DNA from: Pseudomonadota bacterium
GTDB taxonomy: Bacteria; Myxococcota_A; UBA9160; SZUA-336
Direction of reading: 5' to 3'
Assembly: GCA_003247575.1 (NCBI GenBank)
Contig: QJZC01000001.1
Span: 1 to 62,851 of the forward strand
DNA: 62,851 nucleotides
Both the position numbers and the translations under genes were made by a program. The notes under the pieces are model-generated. The model saw nothing but the letters and a program-made list of their open reading frames with translations, made no database searches and was not told where the DNA came from. Positions 34,756 to 44,447 of this stretch are shown in pieces; position 1 is the first letter of the stretch; the number at the start of each line of letters is the position of its first letter.

Positions 34756-35430
34756 TCACTCGACCGCCTCTCGCACCGGAACCCCGAGCACGCTCAGTAC
34801 CCGCCCCTGCCCGCGCTCCCACTCCTGCGAGAAGATCAACGCGCGCCGGTCGCGCCGGACGGCAACACCGTCCGCGTTGCGCCAAACACTGCGGGACCAG
34901 AGCGGCCACAGCACCGACAGCTTCTCTTCCGACCGGCCGCCGCGAGAGACTTCCGACCGCGAGTAGAACGGGATGAACATCGTCTGCGATCCGTCCGCTG
35001 CCGTATAAGCCGGCGGAATGAGCGTCGTCGTTCCGAGTCGGTCGCGATGAATCAGAGGAAACAAGGTGAACTCTCCCGTCTGAGCGCTGAACCAGAACGG
35101 AGCCGCACGTTCCAGACGCCCCTCGGACAGCTTTACGAGCGGCCACAGGAGATGCGTATCCTTGCCTTTGTTCGTACGGTAGTAGAAGGGAAAGACCATC
35201 TGGAAGTCCGGCTCGCGAACGTAGAGTGGATAGAGCACGGTCGTGCTGTCCTCCCGCTTCTCGAACAAGGGCCACAGGTCGATATCCGCACGCGCTGGCT
35301 TCGGAGTCGCAACGCCGACGAATACAGTGCACAGCAGCGAGAACGCGATCGCGAACGAAAGGAACTTCGAGCTGGAAGTGGAGTTGGGATCGGGGTTCGA
35401 GTTGAGATCGGAATGGACACGCTTCGTCAT
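34756..35430 (-). CDS. secreted protein with Pro-centred repeats (WPL/FPxY)
   Basis: A 224-aa exported protein; ATG 35430, with a GGAG eight bases upstream, is preferred to the longer frame. A polar Asn/Ser n-region precedes the hydrophobic core, cleaved near PARA-D. The mature part repeats a (L/F/W)P(L/F)(Y/W) core about eight times at 14-22-residue spacing: LWPLF, LYPLY, FPFYY, LWPLV, FPLIH, PPAYT, FIPFYS, LWPLWS. Between them are charged turns. This looks like a beta-hairpin repeat, possibly a small barrel or fibre. I recognise no family with confidence. Single gene leftwards; converges on nothing known. Confidence 0.66.
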   Translation of the reverse strand: MTKRVHSDLNSNPDPNSTSSSKFLSFAIAFSLLCTVFVGVATPKPARADIDLWPLFEKREDSTTVLYPLYVREPDFQMVFPFYYRTNKGKDTHLLWPLVKLSEGRLERAAPFWFSAQTGEFTLFPLIHRDRLGTTTLIPPAYTAADGSQTMFIPFYSRSEVSRGGRSEEKLSVLWPLWSRSVWRNADGVAVRRDRRALIFSQEWERGQGRVLSVLGVPVREAVE

Positions 35431-35844
35431 GGGAATCTCCAGTGTGATTGATCGATCCGCAGATAGAGCAGGATGCATACCAAGGGGGGAGTCGCCGGCC
35501 CCAAAGCGCTGTCCACCGCTTCGAGACCCCTACCCGCGTCGAGGTGCGCGACACGCCGACACCAAATGTCGATGACCGCACACTGACTGTACCCCCAGCC
35601 TGAGCGCCCACTCACTCTCGGCCGTTCACCACCAGCCGCCAGGAGATGGCCCCACGCCAACTGGGCGGCCAGGAGTGGGCAGCGCGTACGCAACTGAGCG
35701 GAGCTTGCCGGCGATGCCAGCGCCCAGGTGCGCCCTCCCCGACAGTCGCCGGCAGCTCCGTCGCAGACGGCCAGAAGCGCTCGAATCGATCGACCAGGCG
35801 ATTCACATGCACGGGTGAGCGACCGATGATAGATCAGGCGCACC
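35431..35844. other. 414-bp intergenic region upstream of the first kinase-ATPase gene
   Basis: This is a divergent promoter region. Only short weak frames are present (for example a 66-aa leftward frame 35612-35812). No clear -35/-10 pair or hairpin was found. Confidence 0.4.
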
Positions 35845-38800
35845 ATGCATCAGCCCAGCGGGTACACACTCGGCAGCCCCTTGCACATCGGCCCGGCGAC
35901 TGAGGTCCAGCTAGCAACACGCAATCTCGACCGAAAGCCCGTCGTGTTGAAGACCTACGCGCGCGACTCGGTCGAAGCCGAAACGTCCAAGCTCGAGCGA
36001 GAGCGCGATGCCCTGACTCGCGCGGCGGGCCCAGGCGTTCCAGGCGTGCTCGATCTGATCTGGGATCAGGGGAGCCCGATCCTGGTGATGGAGTACGTCC
36101 AGGGTGTCACTCTGGCGAGCTGGGTCAAGCGGAGCACCCCGGAACCAAGCGAGTACCTGAGCATCGCGATCCAGCTTGCCCAGGTACTCGAGCGCGTTCA
36201 CGGCCTCCACATGGTCCACAGGGACGTGACCCCGCACAACATCATCGTCGACCCCGAGTCACTCTGCGCATACCTGATCGACTTCGAGCTGGCTCGCACC
36301 ATTGGATCGAAGCTCGCATCCAACCTGCAAACCCAGCTATCGAGCGTGACGGGCATGGCAGGCACCATGCGCTTCATGGCTCCGGAGCAGAGCGGCCGCA
36401 TGAATCGAGGAGTAGACGCGCGCAGCGACCTCTACTCACTCGGAGCTACCTTCTTCTTCGCAATCACCGGCGAGCCTGTTTTCGACCTTTCGGATCGCAT
36501 GGCCCTGATTCACGCGCACATGGCAAGGATGCCGCGTTCTCCGCGAGAGCTTCGTACGAATACGCCCGAAGCCATCTCACGCAGCATCCTGAAGCTCCTG
36601 GCGAAGGACCCGGACGACCGCTACCAAAGTGCGACCTCGCTGATCTCCGATCTACGCTTCTGCCTGGATCAGCTCGAATCGAAGGGTGAGATTGCGAACG
36701 ACTTCCTCCCGGGAGCGGGCGACGAGCAGAGTCGAGTGACGTTCTCGAGCACGTTGTTCGAGCGAGAACGAGAGACGTCGCTGCTGCATGAAGCGTACGC
36801 CGCGGCCAGCAACGGAGAGCTACAGCTCTGGATGGTCGCGGGAGAGCTCGGCACGGGCAAGACCGTACTCGTCGAGAGCCTGCAGGCGGAGGTGGCTCGG
36901 ACCAACGGCTACTTCGTACGCGGCAAATTCGACGCCTACACCGGCCGGCCCTACCTGGGATTGACCTCGGCGCTCAGCTCCTTCTGCGAGCAGGTCCTGC
37001 TCGAGAGCGATCAGCGGCTGGCACAGCTACGGGAAGCGCTGCTCGCAACGGTCGGGAATCTCATACCAGCCCTCGCAGAGCTGGTTCCGGACGTGCGCTT
37101 CATCGTCGGCGAGACGGTGCCGCTGATTCCGCTCGGACCCGCCGAGACTCGGTCACGCTTCTCGCTCGCCTTCCAGCGCTTCCTCAGAGCTTGCGCTACG
37201 CCGGAACGCCCCCTGCTCTTGTTTCTGGATGACATGCAGCACTGCGACCACGAGAGCCACTTCGTCCTCGTCGATACGGTTTCGCAGTGCAAATCCCCAT
37301 CGGCCCTCATCGTCTGTGCCTCGCGTGTCGAAGGGGGTGGCGGCCCCGATCCCACTCGGGACATCCCGATGGAGCTCCAATCGCGCGGGCGGCATGTAGA
37401 CACGATCGAGCTCGGGCCGCTCAGCATACCGGGCAGCCGGGCGATGATCTCCGCGGCACTGGGCGGCAGCATCGAGGATGCCTCGCACGAGCTCGCCGAG
37501 ATCGTTCACCGCAAGACAGGCGGCAATCCACTGCTCGTCCAGCAGTATGTCGAGCAGCTTCATCTGAGTGGACTTCTCGTCATCAAGCCCGACAAGACCT
37601 GGGAGTTCGATCGGCGGGAAGTCGCGGCCTGCGAGGCACCCGACGGTGCGGTCGCATTCCTGACGCGTAGAATCAGCCAGCTCGGCCCCGAGGCAGCCAG
37701 GCTACTCGCGCTCGCGTCCTGTACGGGCCGGGAGTTCAGCACGGAGCTCATGTCCGAGCTCGGCGGTGGGTCCGAGGAATCGGAGCTGGTCCCGGCCCTG
37801 CAAGAGCTGTCGCAAGCCGGGCTGATCGCGCCCTGTCGCGCGGGTTTCAGCTTCACTCACGAACGGATCCGCGAGGCAGCCCAGGCGAGCGTCGGCGAAG
37901 AGAAACGCGCAACACTCCACTATCAGACAGCGCAGCTGCTGCTCGCGAGCACGCCGCCGGATCGCCTCCCGGAGCGGGCGATCGAAATCGCGGAACACTT
38001 CAACCGCGGACTCGCGCATCTCTCCGCCGAAGTCCGTCTGGACGTGGTTCGCATCAACCACACCGCGGGCAAGCAACACCTCGCTGCGGGCGCCGCGCAG
38101 AGCGCCTCCATCCATTTCGGCAAAGCGATCGAGCTGCTGCGCGAGGCAGACTGGACGAACGAGCGCGCACTGTGCCTGGCGCTCCACCTCGATTGTGCCG
38201 AGAGCGTCTTGCAACTCGGAGATCTGGACGGCTCGCTGGAGCTGCTGTCCGCAGTCGAGCCTCTGGCGGCTTCGCCACTCGAGATCGCACAGATCGCCGT
38301 GAAGCGGCTACAGGTCTACGGGATCAGCCGCAGGCCCGAGGACACGATCCGCTACATGCTGAGCGTACTGCGCCGGCTGGGAGTTCGCTGGCCACTCTTC
38401 CCATCCCGCCTACGGGCGATGCTGAGCCTACGCTGGATCCTGTGGCTGCTGCGCGAGCGGGAGGAGCACGAAGCCTTGAAGCCAGCCTCCCGTGTGGACC
38501 CGGGATGGCTCGCCCCACTCCTGATCATCGCCCAAGGCGGCGGAGTCTTGATTCGTCACAGCACCTATCTGACCACACTGGCCACCTGCTTCGTCCTGCG
38601 CACGTACCATCGCCATGGCTACATCGGAAGACTCCCCTTCACCCTCGCATCGATGGCCAGCTGGCTGAACGTGATCCTCGGAGACTCGCGCGCAGCTCGC
38701 CGCTTCGCCGACAGAGCACTCGAGCTGAATCAGCGTTCGGCAGACCCGATCTTCGGGCCGCGTACGGAGATGCAGCTCTTCGGGATCATCTATCCCTGGC

Positions 38801-39651
38801 TGATGCCTCGCAAGCAGCCGCTCGCGCGACTCGACGACGTCGTCGAGAACCTGAGCGAAGTCGGCGATGTCGAGTATGCGTACTACACGCGGTTTCTCCA
38901 GATCTCCTACCTGGCCCTGGCGGGGGACTCGGTTGCACAGACCAGCGCGCGCCTCTCGGGATTGATGGAGTCCGTGCGCGCCCACGCGATGAACCTTCCA
39001 GAGCCGGAGTTCTGCCAGCGCGCCCATCGCCATCTGCTCGACCCGACGACCTCGACAGAAATCGAGAGCGAGCTCCGTGCGCTGAATCGATGGCGCGAAG
39101 CGAATCCGGGCTGGGCAGACATGTTCGCGACGACCTTCTGGCTACTGGTGCTCTGCGTTCACGGCCGGCACGACCTCGCCTTCTCGCTGTCGCGGCCACT
39201 GGAGGAGCTCGTTCGCTCGACACCCTTCGTGCACGTCGCCGACCACACCTTCTATCGAGGCTTGGCGGCGGCCGAGCTCGCGACGCATGCCCGTGGGTTC
39301 GAACGCAAGGGATATCGGAGGACCTTGAATCGAGCGGCACGCTGGATCCGGCGCATCTGCGAGACGGGGCCCGACTTCCTCCACATGCGCCTCATCCTGG
39401 AAGCCGAGCTCGCGCGCCTCGAAGGGGCGCACGAGGCTGCGGTGCGCTTGTTGATGCGTGCCGCCATGCGAGCCAAGGATCAGGACTTTGTCCACCATGC
39501 GGCTCTCGCCTATGAGCGAGCCGCATGCATGCTGCTCGCGAAGCGGCGCGACACCCAGGCTGCGACCATGCTCCAGCATGCAGCTCGCTGTTACAACGAG
39601 TGGGGCGCCATTCACAAGGCGAAGCTACTCCGCAGACAGCTCCTACAATAG
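35845..39651 (+). CDS. kinase-STAND ATPase-helical repeat protein, paralogue A
   Basis: A 1268-aa protein. Kinase-like domain about 1-280: Lys36 (VVLK), HRDVTPHN with catalytic Asp127 and Asn132, but DFE (146-148) in place of DFG; APE at 179-181 followed by QSGRMNR and RSDLYSLGATF. STAND/AAA ATPase about 300-690: Walker A GELGTGKT at 333-340, Walker B LLLFLDDMQ at 457-465. Helical repeats fill about 690-1268, with LGVRWPLFPSRLRAML near 855. Order and motifs match the front of trifunctional Ser/Thr kinase-ATPase-histidine kinases; the GAF and histidine kinase domains are absent, the protein ending at the usual junction (WGAIHKAKLL). DFE keeps the metal-binding Asp, so activity is possible. Closest to paralogue E in the DFELA segment. 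Confidence 0.9.
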   Translation: MHQPSGYTLGSPLHIGPATEVQLATRNLDRKPVVLKTYARDSVEAETSKLERERDALTRAAGPGVPGVLDLIWDQGSPILVMEYVQGVTLASWVKRSTPEPSEYLSIAIQLAQVLERVHGLHMVHRDVTPHNIIVDPESLCAYLIDFELARTIGSKLASNLQTQLSSVTGMAGTMRFMAPEQSGRMNRGVDARSDLYSLGATFFFAITGEPVFDLSDRMALIHAHMARMPRSPRELRTNTPEAISRSILKLLAKDPDDRYQSATSLISDLRFCLDQLESKGEIANDFLPGAGDEQSRVTFSSTLFERERETSLLHEAYAAASNGELQLWMVAGELGTGKTVLVESLQAEVARTNGYFVRGKFDAYTGRPYLGLTSALSSFCEQVLLESDQRLAQLREALLATVGNLIPALAELVPDVRFIVGETVPLIPLGPAETRSRFSLAFQRFLRACATPERPLLLFLDDMQHCDHESHFVLVDTVSQCKSPSALIVCASRVEGGGGPDPTRDIPMELQSRGRHVDTIELGPLSIPGSRAMISAALGGSIEDASHELAEIVHRKTGGNPLLVQQYVEQLHLSGLLVIKPDKTWEFDRREVAACEAPDGAVAFLTRRISQLGPEAARLLALASCTGREFSTELMSELGGGSEESELVPALQELSQAGLIAPCRAGFSFTHERIREAAQASVGEEKRATLHYQTAQLLLASTPPDRLPERAIEIAEHFNRGLAHLSAEVRLDVVRINHTAGKQHLAAGAAQSASIHFGKAIELLREADWTNERALCLALHLDCAESVLQLGDLDGSLELLSAVEPLAASPLEIAQIAVKRLQVYGISRRPEDTIRYMLSVLRRLGVRWPLFPSRLRAMLSLRWILWLLREREEHEALKPASRVDPGWLAPLLIIAQGGGVLIRHSTYLTTLATCFVLRTYHRHGYIGRLPFTLASMASWLNVILGDSRAARRFADRALELNQRSADPIFGPRTEMQLFGIIYPWLMPRKQPLARLDDVVENLSEVGDVEYAYYTRFLQISYLALAGDSVAQTSARLSGLMESVRAHAMNLPEPEFCQRAHRHLLDPTTSTEIESELRALNRWREANPGWADMFATTFWLLVLCVHGRHDLAFSLSRPLEELVRSTPFVHVADHTFYRGLAAAELATHARGFERKGYRRTLNRAARWIRRICETGPDFLHMRLILEAELARLEGAHEAAVRLLMRAAMRAKDQDFVHHAALAYERAACMLLAKRRDTQAATMLQHAARCYNEWGAIHKAKLLRRQLLQ

Positions 39652-39687
39652 CCTCATCCTCGATCCCTTGGAGCGCTTGGCGCGCGC

Positions 39688-41310
39688 TCAGGCGCGCGCG
39701 GGGATCTGCGGCAAGAGTAGATGAGAGTCGTAGCTCCCCCCAGTGTAGACTCGGACCTCGCCCGTCCGGATTCGGTCACCGGGATCTGTATGCGTAAAGG
39801 GGTCGAGCCGCGGATCGTCCTCGGCAGAGATCTCGAGCTCGAGCCACTGGCCGGCTCGCAGTACGATGCATGCTGGCCAGACTTCGACCTCGACCGACAC
39901 CACGTCGTCTGGAGCAAGCCGTTGGATCTCATCGTGCGCAAGGTAGGGGCGGTACGGCAACGACCGCTCCGGATCCAGCTTGCGATGCGAAACACGCAGC
40001 CAGCCGTAGGCCGCGGCCACATCGGGCGGTAGCGCCCCCGGATAGGTCACTTCGGATCCGTCCGCGTCGAAGTGGCGCACGCTCACCATCAGGTCGGCAT
40101 CTCCAGCTCGGCAGGACAGCCAGAGCCGCAGCTTGATGGGACCGGTGAACTCGACCTCCTCCTGCACCCGGGGAAGTCGGAAGCGCAGGCGGTTCTCCGG
40201 TGCATCGGCTGCTGCGTCGTAGCTCACCGACGCCTGCTCCCCCGGACGTTCTCGCGCGAGCACCAGGTCGCGGGCATCCAGGAAGTAGGGCGTCCACTGG
40301 GTCCGCGCCAAGGGCCACTCGTACTCGTAGCGCCACTCGTAAGCCGATCCCCCCCGGCGGACCGCGAGCTTGATCGGGGGCTCCCGTGTGATGCCCGTGT
40401 CGATGCCCTTGAGCCAGTAGTCGAGAAATCGCTTCTGTTCGAGGCGCCCCTCGAGTGAGTAGAACGGAGCGCAGTGGTTGCCCACGTGGATGCGCAGCTG
40501 CTTGTACTCGGATCCTGCAGCAACGAAGCCTTCGAGATTCCCGCGTAGATGAAGCCCCGCACCACCCCAATTGGCCGCCGAGAACAACGGCGCGCGGATC
40601 TGCGAGACATCCGGATGATTGCGCTGCTGGCGCTCGTCGAGGAGCTGCGTCCGGTCCGCTGCTGCCCCCGCAGAGAGCTTCGAGGTGTGAGCGCGCTCCT
40701 CTACGTTGCGCGTCCAGCGCCCTGTGAAGGTGTTGGACGCGATACCTCCGTGGCGACTCGCATCCCGATAGAGGTCGAGGGCTCCCTCCCAGGGCACGAT
40801 CGCCGCGAGGCTCGGCGGCGCGAGCGCAGCGACGCGCCACGCGTTCATCGCAAAGTAGGAGACTCCCATCACGGCAACCCGGCCGCTGCTATAGGGAAGC
40901 GCTGCCGCCCACTCGATCGCCTGCGCGAAGTCGTCGGCCTCGCGCATCGACAGGGGGGACGGACGACCAGGAGAACGCCCCGTACCCCGCGTGTCTGCGC
41001 GGATCACGACATAGCCCTGCGGCACCCACCATTCCGGATTCACCGTCTCCCAGTGCATGAGCGGACCGTGCTCCTCGATCCCTGGATAGAAGCCATGCGC
41101 GTCCCAATCGGCAAAGTGGATGTCCTTCGGGTACGGGCCCAGGGTGAGGATGACGGGATAGCGGCCTACTTCGTCAGAGGAGGCTTCGCCGCGTGCGCGA
41201 TCCTCGCGAGCTTCCGAGTCCTCTCCCGGACGAAAGACGTTCGCGCGTAGCGAGATCCCGTCGCGCAGGGGGATCTCTACATCGTTCTCGATCTGAACCC
41301 TGTAGAACAT
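39688..41310 (-). CDS. CocE/NonD-type acyl-peptidase or esterase (X-Pro peptidase S15 superfamily)
   Basis: A 540-aa cytosolic serine hydrolase. N-terminal alpha/beta-hydrolase domain with RDGISLRANVFRP, RADTRGTGRS and the nucleophile elbow GVSYFAMNAW; a helical cap; and a C-terminal jelly-roll (about 340-540: FTGPIKLRLWLSC, RAGQWLELEIS) typical of CocE/S15 enzymes. ATG 41310 has GAGG five bases upstream; an ATG at 41337 would add nine residues. Substrates in the family range from acyl esters to beta-lactams and N-terminal dipeptides. Convergent with kinase paralogue A. Confidence 0.88.
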   Translation of the reverse strand: MFYRVQIENDVEIPLRDGISLRANVFRPGEDSEAREDRARGEASSDEVGRYPVILTLGPYPKDIHFADWDAHGFYPGIEEHGPLMHWETVNPEWWVPQGYVVIRADTRGTGRSPGRPSPLSMREADDFAQAIEWAAALPYSSGRVAVMGVSYFAMNAWRVAALAPPSLAAIVPWEGALDLYRDASRHGGIASNTFTGRWTRNVEERAHTSKLSAGAAADRTQLLDERQQRNHPDVSQIRAPLFSAANWGGAGLHLRGNLEGFVAAGSEYKQLRIHVGNHCAPFYSLEGRLEQKRFLDYWLKGIDTGITREPPIKLAVRRGGSAYEWRYEYEWPLARTQWTPYFLDARDLVLARERPGEQASVSYDAAADAPENRLRFRLPRVQEEVEFTGPIKLRLWLSCRAGDADLMVSVRHFDADGSEVTYPGALPPDVAAAYGWLRVSHRKLDPERSLPYRPYLAHDEIQRLAPDDVVSVEVEVWPACIVLRAGQWLELEISAEDDPRLDPFTHTDPGDRIRTGEVRVYTGGSYDSHLLLPQIPARA

Positions 41311-41453
41311 GCCTTCCTCACTGATGGCCGACCGCATCGGACCGGAAGGCTACAGTGTACCCATCGGTCTCGCGCTCGAGTTCGGGAAAAGCGAGCGCGG
41401 GCGCGCGCGTCGAGCTGTGGGTCTGCGAGCAACTGTGTCGGGGAGGAATCGAG

Positions 41454-43244
41454 ATGGGAATCTGGCTCGGGTTCATGCGCGGCTTCGTGTTCACGGCGGG
41501 CTGCGTGCTCGCATCCACCCTGAGCGCGGTGCCGACCTTCGCGGAGAGCCCCTCCGGCCCGCTGGAGAGCGAGGTCGAGGACCCCACAGCGGCCGGGAGC
41601 AGGTATCACGGATTCTATCTGTTGCCCTTCGACCGCTACGGCGACCTGACCAGCATCTACGAGCGCGACTTGGCGATCGAGGAGCTGCGGCGGAACCGCC
41701 GAGTAGAGACGATCTTCGTGGTCAGCTACGGCTGGGCAAACGACGGTGAGAGCTCGCACGCCGCCTATCTCGAGCTGCTGCGCAGCTTGGGACGCTATCG
41801 GGAGCGAACCTCCGACCCAGACCAGGTCGCCATCTTCGGCGTCGGCTGGGATTCCAGTCAATCAGGAGCGCGCAAGCTCCTGAATGATCTGCTCCCGGTA
41901 CCGTTCATCGCGGACGTGCTCGCAGTCGCACCGGATACGGCGCTGTTTCCGCTCTCGTTCTGGTCGAAGGCCGCAATGGGAGACCGGATCGGATACGGCG
42001 GCTTGCGCCAGACGCTCAACCAGGTGATGACGGCCGCATACGGCGACGTCGATCCCGACTCGGTGCCCGAGATCTACCTGATCGGACACAGCTTCGGGAC
42101 GCGCGTCATCTCGGGGCTGATGCAGGATCGGGTAGGCTGGCTCCCGGTTCGTTCGGAACCGTTCGAGTGGGCGCACCAGGTACGGGGGGCCATCCTGTTC
42201 CAACCCGCCCTGGTCCCCGAGAACCTGCACGAGACCGCGGACTATCCCGTCCTGGTCACCTTCAGTCGTCACGATCATGCGAACGGGTTCCTGTTTCCGC
42301 TCGCCAACCTGGCGATCAATGCCTACGCATTCTCGGGCGTGGAGGCACTGATCGAACGACGTGTCTTCGACCCAGCCGAGAGCGTGGGACGTGAGATCTC
42401 TCGCACCGGCCGCAGGCTCTTCGGAAGGGGCCCTTTGCCGCGGTCGCCAGGTCCGCAGGAAAACCCAGTGGCGAGTGCGGGTCCCTCGAGTGCCAGCGCT
42501 TCGAGAGAACGAAGCCCCGGAGTCCCCGACGAGCTTCGGAAGCCGAGTGAGCTGCGCAGGTCGGGGGAGCTGGACAGTCCGCGTGTTCGGCGAGATGCGG
42601 GTCAGTTCTCGAACCTGAGTGAGTTGCCGAGCCGATCGTTCCGCGCCACGCGTAGGCTTTCTCTCGAGCTTCTCAGCATCCCGACCAGCGTCTTGGTCAG
42701 TACGGTTGCCACACCGACTGCCTATGCCTACACACAGGTGTACGGTCTGGCCACGAGGCCGGTCGGACACCTGCTCGACTCGCTGGCCCAGCTACCGGTA
42801 GCCGAGGTCGCGGTCGCTGGAATCAGTCGCATTCTGAAGCCCGACCTTCCCTACGGCCAGCGTAGCAAGGGCGTCTTCGAGCTCGGCGGACTGAACGAAG
42901 CCGTCGGACGTCTACCCGCCAGCCGCCTCTTCGGAACCGAGCTCGAAGTCTTCAGCATCGAGGACTTGGAGCGCAGCGAGCAGAACAGTGACTGCGGGCT
43001 GCCGCGCTGTGCCGGCGTTCTCCTGGTCGATGCCTCGAACGAGATTCGGCGAGGCGCATTCGGGGACCTGGGACGTCCATGGCTGGACTTCACGCTGGGC
43101 TGGCTCGATCCGATTGGGTCGCACGGGGACTACGCGAGTGCAATCCTGGTCCGCCTGGCCGGTCGCGTGGTGGATCGGGTCGCCGCGGGCGAGCCAGCGA
43201 GCACGGCGGACACGTCCCCCGACGTCGGCGCCAACGCACGCTGA
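41454..43244 (+). CDS. exported alpha/beta-hydrolase-like protein with long C-terminal region
   Basis: A 596-aa protein; ATG 41454 (GGGGAGG upstream) gives a signal peptide (cleavage near PTFA-E). Residues about 40-260 have a hydrolase-type fold: TIFVVSYGWAND, IFGVGWDSSQSG and the nucleophile elbow IGHSFGTRV, which resembles DUF900/lipase-like enzymes. A Pro/Ser/Arg-rich linker (about 325-400) leads to a C-terminal domain of unknown type (about 400-590, two cysteines in CGLPRCAG). Divergent from the CocE-like gene. Possibly a lipoyl or acyl esterase acting in the envelope. The catalytic Asp and His are not certain. Confidence 0.78.
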   Translation: MGIWLGFMRGFVFTAGCVLASTLSAVPTFAESPSGPLESEVEDPTAAGSRYHGFYLLPFDRYGDLTSIYERDLAIEELRRNRRVETIFVVSYGWANDGESSHAAYLELLRSLGRYRERTSDPDQVAIFGVGWDSSQSGARKLLNDLLPVPFIADVLAVAPDTALFPLSFWSKAAMGDRIGYGGLRQTLNQVMTAAYGDVDPDSVPEIYLIGHSFGTRVISGLMQDRVGWLPVRSEPFEWAHQVRGAILFQPALVPENLHETADYPVLVTFSRHDHANGFLFPLANLAINAYAFSGVEALIERRVFDPAESVGREISRTGRRLFGRGPLPRSPGPQENPVASAGPSSASASRERSPGVPDELRKPSELRRSGELDSPRVRRDAGQFSNLSELPSRSFRATRRLSLELLSIPTSVLVSTVATPTAYAYTQVYGLATRPVGHLLDSLAQLPVAEVAVAGISRILKPDLPYGQRSKGVFELGGLNEAVGRLPASRLFGTELEVFSIEDLERSEQNSDCGLPRCAGVLLVDASNEIRRGAFGDLGRPWLDFTLGWLDPIGSHGDYASAILVRLAGRVVDRVAAGEPASTADTSPDVGANAR

Positions 43245-43284
43245 ATCTGCACAGATCCAGCCGGCACACCACCTTCCGCCATGG

Positions 43285-43770
43285 CTACTCCTCGATGTGC
43301 ACCCGCGTTCCGACTCGCACCAGGTCGAAGAGTTCGATCACGTCCGAATTGCGCATGCGGAGGCAACCGTGCGATCGCGGCTCCCCGATCGGCTCCGTTT
43401 CGGGTGTTCCATGGATGTAGATGCAGCGATCTCGGCTATCCACACCCTCGCCACGATTGCGTCCCCACTCCAGACCGCGCAGCCAGAGAACTCGAGACAG
43501 GATCCAGTCTCGATGCGGCTCGAGCGCCTGAAGACGGGGAGTCCACACCTCCCCCGTCGGCTGGCGCGCGACGAACACCGAGCAGGGGCGAGCCCCCTGT
43601 CCGATCCGCTCGCAGATCTCGTGGGTCCCGCGCGGCGTGCACTCGCTTCCCAGCGCCTCCCCCGCTCCGTTGCGAGCGCTCGATATGCCATAGCGCCTTG
43701 CGACTCTGGACTGGTGCATCAGCTCCAGGGTCTGTGCGGACAGTTGCACGCGAAGCCAGTAGTCGGGCAT
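43285..43770 (-). CDS. L,D-transpeptidase (YkuD domain)
   Basis: A 161-aa protein that is essentially one YkuD catalytic domain: IYIHGTPETEPIG and the active-site SHGCLRM (catalytic Cys in HGC, with upstream His in IHG), then a terminal beta-strand VRVGTRVHI. Such enzymes make 3-3 peptidoglycan cross-links or attach lipoproteins. Unusually, no signal peptide or SH3/LysM module is visible from the chosen start (MPDYWLRVQL), so it may be a short cytoplasm-starting form or exported by other means. Converges with the preceding hydrolase gene, 40 bp apart. Confidence 0.86.
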   Translation of the reverse strand: MPDYWLRVQLSAQTLELMHQSRVARRYGISSARNGAGEALGSECTPRGTHEICERIGQGARPCSVFVARQPTGEVWTPRLQALEPHRDWILSRVLWLRGLEWGRNRGEGVDSRDRCIYIHGTPETEPIGEPRSHGCLRMRNSDVIELFDLVRVGTRVHIEE

Positions 43771-43849
43771 GGGACGACGATACCGCGTTCGTTCGCGCGC
43801 TGCCGTCTCCCAAAACCTCGGCGACCGATGCGCCCGTAGGATTCGCCTG

Positions 43850-44431
43850 GTGAACGTTCCCAGTCACCCTCATGTCTTGGGGATCGATGATGGCCCGTTC
43901 GACAAGTGGAGGGATCTCGCAGCAGAGCGCCCCGTCCCGCTGGTCGCCGTGATGATGCAGGGTTGCGATCTCGTGGAGGCGGTCGCGACGCATCGGTTTC
44001 CGGTGGATGGCGAGCATGCGACCGCGTTTCTGGCCGACTGGATCCGAGGTCTACGCTGCTGGCCCCAGCTCCATGCCGTCCTGCTCGGGGGCGTGACCCT
44101 CGCAGGATTGGCCGTCGTGAATGCGCCAGAGCTGGCTAGCAGACTCGAGCGCCCGCTCATCGTCGTCAATCGTCGCGAGCCTGCGGACGATCGGCTGCGC
44201 CGTGCCCTGCAAGCAGCGGGTCTCGCTGACCGGGCTCGCCTACTGGAGCAGCAAGCCCCTGTTCACCGGAGCGCATCGGGGTTGTTCACGCGCGCCTACG
44301 GAATCGATGCGGCGGCAGCACGGCTCATCGTCGATCGCACCCGCCGTAAGGGACGGCTGCCTGAGCCGCTTCGACTCGCCCATCTGATCGCCGCCGCCGT
44401 GGCGACCGGTGAGTCACACGGACGCGCGTAG
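43850..44431 (+). CDS. DUF99-family protein
   Basis: A 193-aa protein from GTG 43850 (AGGA eleven bases upstream). It begins with the family signature VLGIDDGPFDK and continues with VAVMMQGCDLVEAV, VLLGGVTLAGLAVVNAPEL and PLIVVNRREP, all typical of DUF99 (UPF0215). The family is known mostly from archaea, has a possible nuclease-related fold, and has no established function. The next gene is the convergent kinase paralogue B, 16 bp away. The upstream in-frame extension to 43769 is Arg-rich and unlike the family. Confidence 0.8.
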   Translation: MNVPSHPHVLGIDDGPFDKWRDLAAERPVPLVAVMMQGCDLVEAVATHRFPVDGEHATAFLADWIRGLRCWPQLHAVLLGGVTLAGLAVVNAPELASRLERPLIVVNRREPADDRLRRALQAAGLADRARLLEQQAPVHRSASGLFTRAYGIDAAAARLIVDRTRRKGRLPEPLRLAHLIAAAVATGESHGRA

Positions 44432-44447
44432 GCACGCTACGAGCGGG

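Noticed and set aside
35612..35812. 66-aa leftward frame upstream of kinase A
   Set aside because: Too short and without family or ribosome binding site support.
38172..39515. 447-aa rightward frame inside kinase paralogue A
   Set aside because: Out-of-frame Arg/Pro/Ser-rich shadow of the real gene.
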